A DNA stretch of 6,475 nucleotides from positions 1 through 6,475 of the forward strand of contig JALSIO010000037.1 in the NCBI GenBank assembly GCA_026989995.1. The letters are read 5' to 3'. Each line of letters opens with the position of its first letter. Positions within the stretch are counted from its first letter, which is position 1. This document shows positions 6,384-6,475 of the stretch, piece after piece. Origin of the DNA: Myxococcales bacterium (GTDB lineage: Bacteria; Myxococcota_A; UBA9160; JALSIO01). The position numbers and the translations under genes were made by a program. A model generated the notes under the pieces. It was not told where the DNA came from and did no database searches. It saw nothing but the letters and a program-made list of their open reading frames with translations.

Positions 6384-6475
6384 CTACCGGTCGGTTTCGA
6401 GGGCGACCACGTGGCAGCGATTGCGGCCCCCGGTCTTGGCCCGGTAGAGCTCGGCGTCGGCCCACTCGATCAGCC
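6384..6475 (-). CDS. GGDEF-domain protein (diguanylate cyclase-like), last 29 codons only
   Basis: Reading the - strand from the window edge, the frame gives LIEWADAELYRAKTGGRNRC followed by HVVALETDR and a TAG stop at 6386-6384. The A-D-x-x-L-Y-x-A-K-x-x-G-R-N-R pattern is the well-known C-terminal signature of GGDEF domains, which make cyclic di-GMP from two GTP. The catalytic GG(D/E)EF loop and any sensor domain lie outside the window, so activity cannot be judged. The gene ends 9 residues after the signature, so GGDEF is the last domain and no EAL domain follows. It is separated by about 450 bases from the sugar operon on the same strand and is probably a separate transcription unit. Cyclic di-GMP often controls exopolysaccharide production, but a link here is only by proximity. 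Confidence 0.85.
   Translation of the reverse strand, partial: LIEWADAELYRAKTGGRNRCHVVALETDR

Overview
The window is GC-rich DNA (around 70% GC by eye) from a bacterium that relies heavily on GTG starts: all five start codons I can place are GTG. It looks like part of a surface-polysaccharide locus (O-antigen, capsule or exopolysaccharide). The lineage cannot be fixed from this sequence. A high-GC Gram-negative, such as a myxobacterium-like or other deltaproteobacterial or environmental lineage, is a reasonable guess but only a guess.

Layout. Left half, + strand: the 3' end of an AsnB-type glutamine-dependent amidotransferase (to 571), a GT-B glycosyltransferase (568-2217) and an NAD(P)-dependent sugar epimerase/dehydratase of the extended SDR family (2195-3118). 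These three overlap by 4 and 23 bases and look like one operon whose promoter lies outside the window. Right half, - strand, transcribed leftward: a Gfo/Idh/MocA sugar dehydrogenase (5927-4833), a WbpD-type hexapeptide N-acetyltransferase (4849-4244) and a DegT/WbpE-type PLP aminotransferase (4247-3078). These overlap by 17 and 4 bases. A plausible sigma70-type promoter sits just upstream, at 5948-5976. The two operons run into each other and their last genes overlap by 41 bases at the 3' ends. From about 5977 to 6383 there is no convincing gene, only GC-rich sequence with short inverted repeats. At the right edge (6384-6475, - strand) are the last 29 codons of a GGDEF (diguanylate cyclase-like) protein.

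How the genes fit together. Dehydrogenase, aminotransferase and N-acetyltransferase are the three activities that turn UDP-GlcNAc uronic acid into UDP-2,3-diacetamido-2,3-dideoxy-glucuronic acid (the WbpB/WbpE/WbpD or WlbA/C/B route). The convergent operon adds a glycosyltransferase, a sugar-nucleotide SDR and an AsnB-like amidotransferase that may amidate a uronic acid or other acidic group. The UDP-GlcNAc 6-dehydrogenase (WbpA type) that would feed the route is not in the window.

I see no clearly new system, CRISPR array, mobile element or RNA gene. The points most worth checking are the pairing of an amidotransferase with a diacetamido-uronate cassette, the dehydrogenase/acetyltransferase junction (possible split or frameshifted fusion), and the Arg-rich insert in the glycosyltransferase.
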